Assembly: GCA_014529385.2 (NCBI GenBank)
Contig: CM043953.1
Span: 110,988,549-111,048,548 of the forward strand
Reading direction: 5' to 3'
Length of the DNA stretch: 60,000 nt
Source: Adiantum capillus-veneris
Lineage: Eukaryota > Streptophyta > Polypodiopsida > Polypodiales > Pteridaceae
The notes under the pieces were generated by a model. That model made no database searches. It had not been told where the DNA came from and saw only the letters and a list, made by a program, of their open reading frames with translations. How positions within the stretch are numbered: the stretch's first letter is position 1; each line of letters opens with the position of its first letter. The position numbers and the translations under genes were made by a program. Positions 59,241-60,000 of this stretch are shown here, one piece after another.

Positions 59241-60000
59241 CAAAGATATGTCTTGGTAATCATCCGACTTAATAATCATAGTTCCTGTTTTAACAAGGCT
59301 TTCTCAAAAAAGAAAATGAGATTACAAAAAATAGTGGCTTTGTGAAGAGGTGACCAACTAGGAGGGTGCATGTTGGGTCCATCTACTACAGCTTCAATAA
59401 GATTATTCAAGCAAGTAGGGAAGTGATAATTGTCATGGAAAAAATAAGAATACGTACGAGTGGAGTCAAGAAACTATCATCGCCATGATCACTTATGATG
59501 AGTAAGGTTTCATGGGTAATATCTCACCTCTGTCTGGGGCTTTGTATCTTATTGGTGTATCAAGTGGTCTTTGACGATGCTTCCTTGTACATTTCATTTA
59601 TGGAGAATTCAATGCATCCATTCACTATTGTGAGTTTGAAAAAAAAAAGGATTATTTTAGTTTTAGGGTTGATGATTTTTAGCAATATTTCAAGGCTAGT
59701 TTTAGTGTTAGTTTAGGGTTGGTTTACAGATTAGTTAAAACTAGTTTTGAGTCTCTATAGGATTACTTTAGAGCTTGTTGAAAGTTAATTTATGACTAAT
59801 TTATGATGAGTGCTATGATTGTTTTTATGTATTCTTTTAGTGTTACTTATCAGTTAGTTTAAGATTTATGTTTAAGAGTTGATGCACAACTAGGGATTCA
59901 TTTTGGCCACCTTTGTCCTCCATTTGTAACATGCTTTTTTTTTCAATTTTCACCACTCTCTTTTTGAGAGGGTAGTACAAAAAAGGAATATTTATGTTTA
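59241..60000. other. No gene recognised
   Basis: AT-rich sequence with TTTAGGGTT/AGTTTTAG-type low-complexity phrases from 59,650 to 59,870. A 73-codon plus-strand frame at 59,495 has no domain. Confidence 0.55.

Overview
This window looks like nuclear DNA of a land plant with a large, repeat-rich genome. A fern, lycophyte or similar lineage would fit, but I cannot name the species. I recognise no intact host gene, no tRNA, rRNA or organelle gene. Almost all recognisable content is LTR retrotransposon: pieces of at least six insertions on both strands, several nested, plus satellite-like arrays, microsatellites and one small inverted-repeat DNA element. Primer-binding sites of the tRNA-iMet type (TGGTATCAGAGC) and the tRNA-Asp type, and coding remnants of both Ty1/copia and Ty3/gypsy order, support this.

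Layout. 1-7,877 (minus): 5' part of a Ty3/gypsy-like element with LTR, tRNA-Asp-type primer site, a 3.2-kb leader carrying seven copies of a 24-bp palindrome, a broken gag and a broken protease; its reverse transcriptase lies off the left edge. 7,968-8,072: CT microsatellite. 10,010-12,910: a roughly 95-120-bp satellite built largely from inverted repeats. 12,911-17,640: no secure gene. 17,660-22,353 (plus): integrase remnant followed by a very long LTR; a shorter relative of this LTR (27,536-30,138, minus) sits inside the next element.

22,677-40,314 (plus): a chromodomain-bearing Ty3/gypsy composite with three LTRs but one outer target duplication (ACCTA). The first internal region has only an integrase end. 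The second has an integrase scrap joined to zinc-knuckle/protease sequence, then (after the antisense LTR insertion) reverse transcriptase, RNase H, integrase and chromodomain. The third LTR is split by a Ty1/copia element (33,789-38,966; target duplication GCTAC) whose two 227-bp LTRs look identical, while its single reading frame has three nonsense codons.

40,320-47,400 (minus): an old Athila-like gypsy element in coding order gag, protease region, reverse transcriptase, RNase H, integrase, then an unrecognised downstream reading frame cut off by the composite. 48,494-53,169: a 4.7-kb non-coding LTR element (489-bp LTRs, target duplication ATGGA) with a 99-nt inverted copy of its own LTR starting inside the primer site, and six copies of a 21-bp motif near its 3' LTR. 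55,000-59,240 (minus): a relative of the 40-47 kb element with an internal reverse transcriptase-to-integrase deletion and a 464-bp inverted-repeat element.

No cellular pathway is encoded. The genes relate only as parts of retroelement polyproteins (gag, protease, reverse transcriptase/RNase H, integrase). Nesting gives a relative order: the composite interrupts the 40-47 kb element, and the copia element and antisense LTR came after the composite's parent. The most unusual material is non-coding: the palindrome array, the dyad-rich satellite, the foldback leader and the 21-bp cluster.
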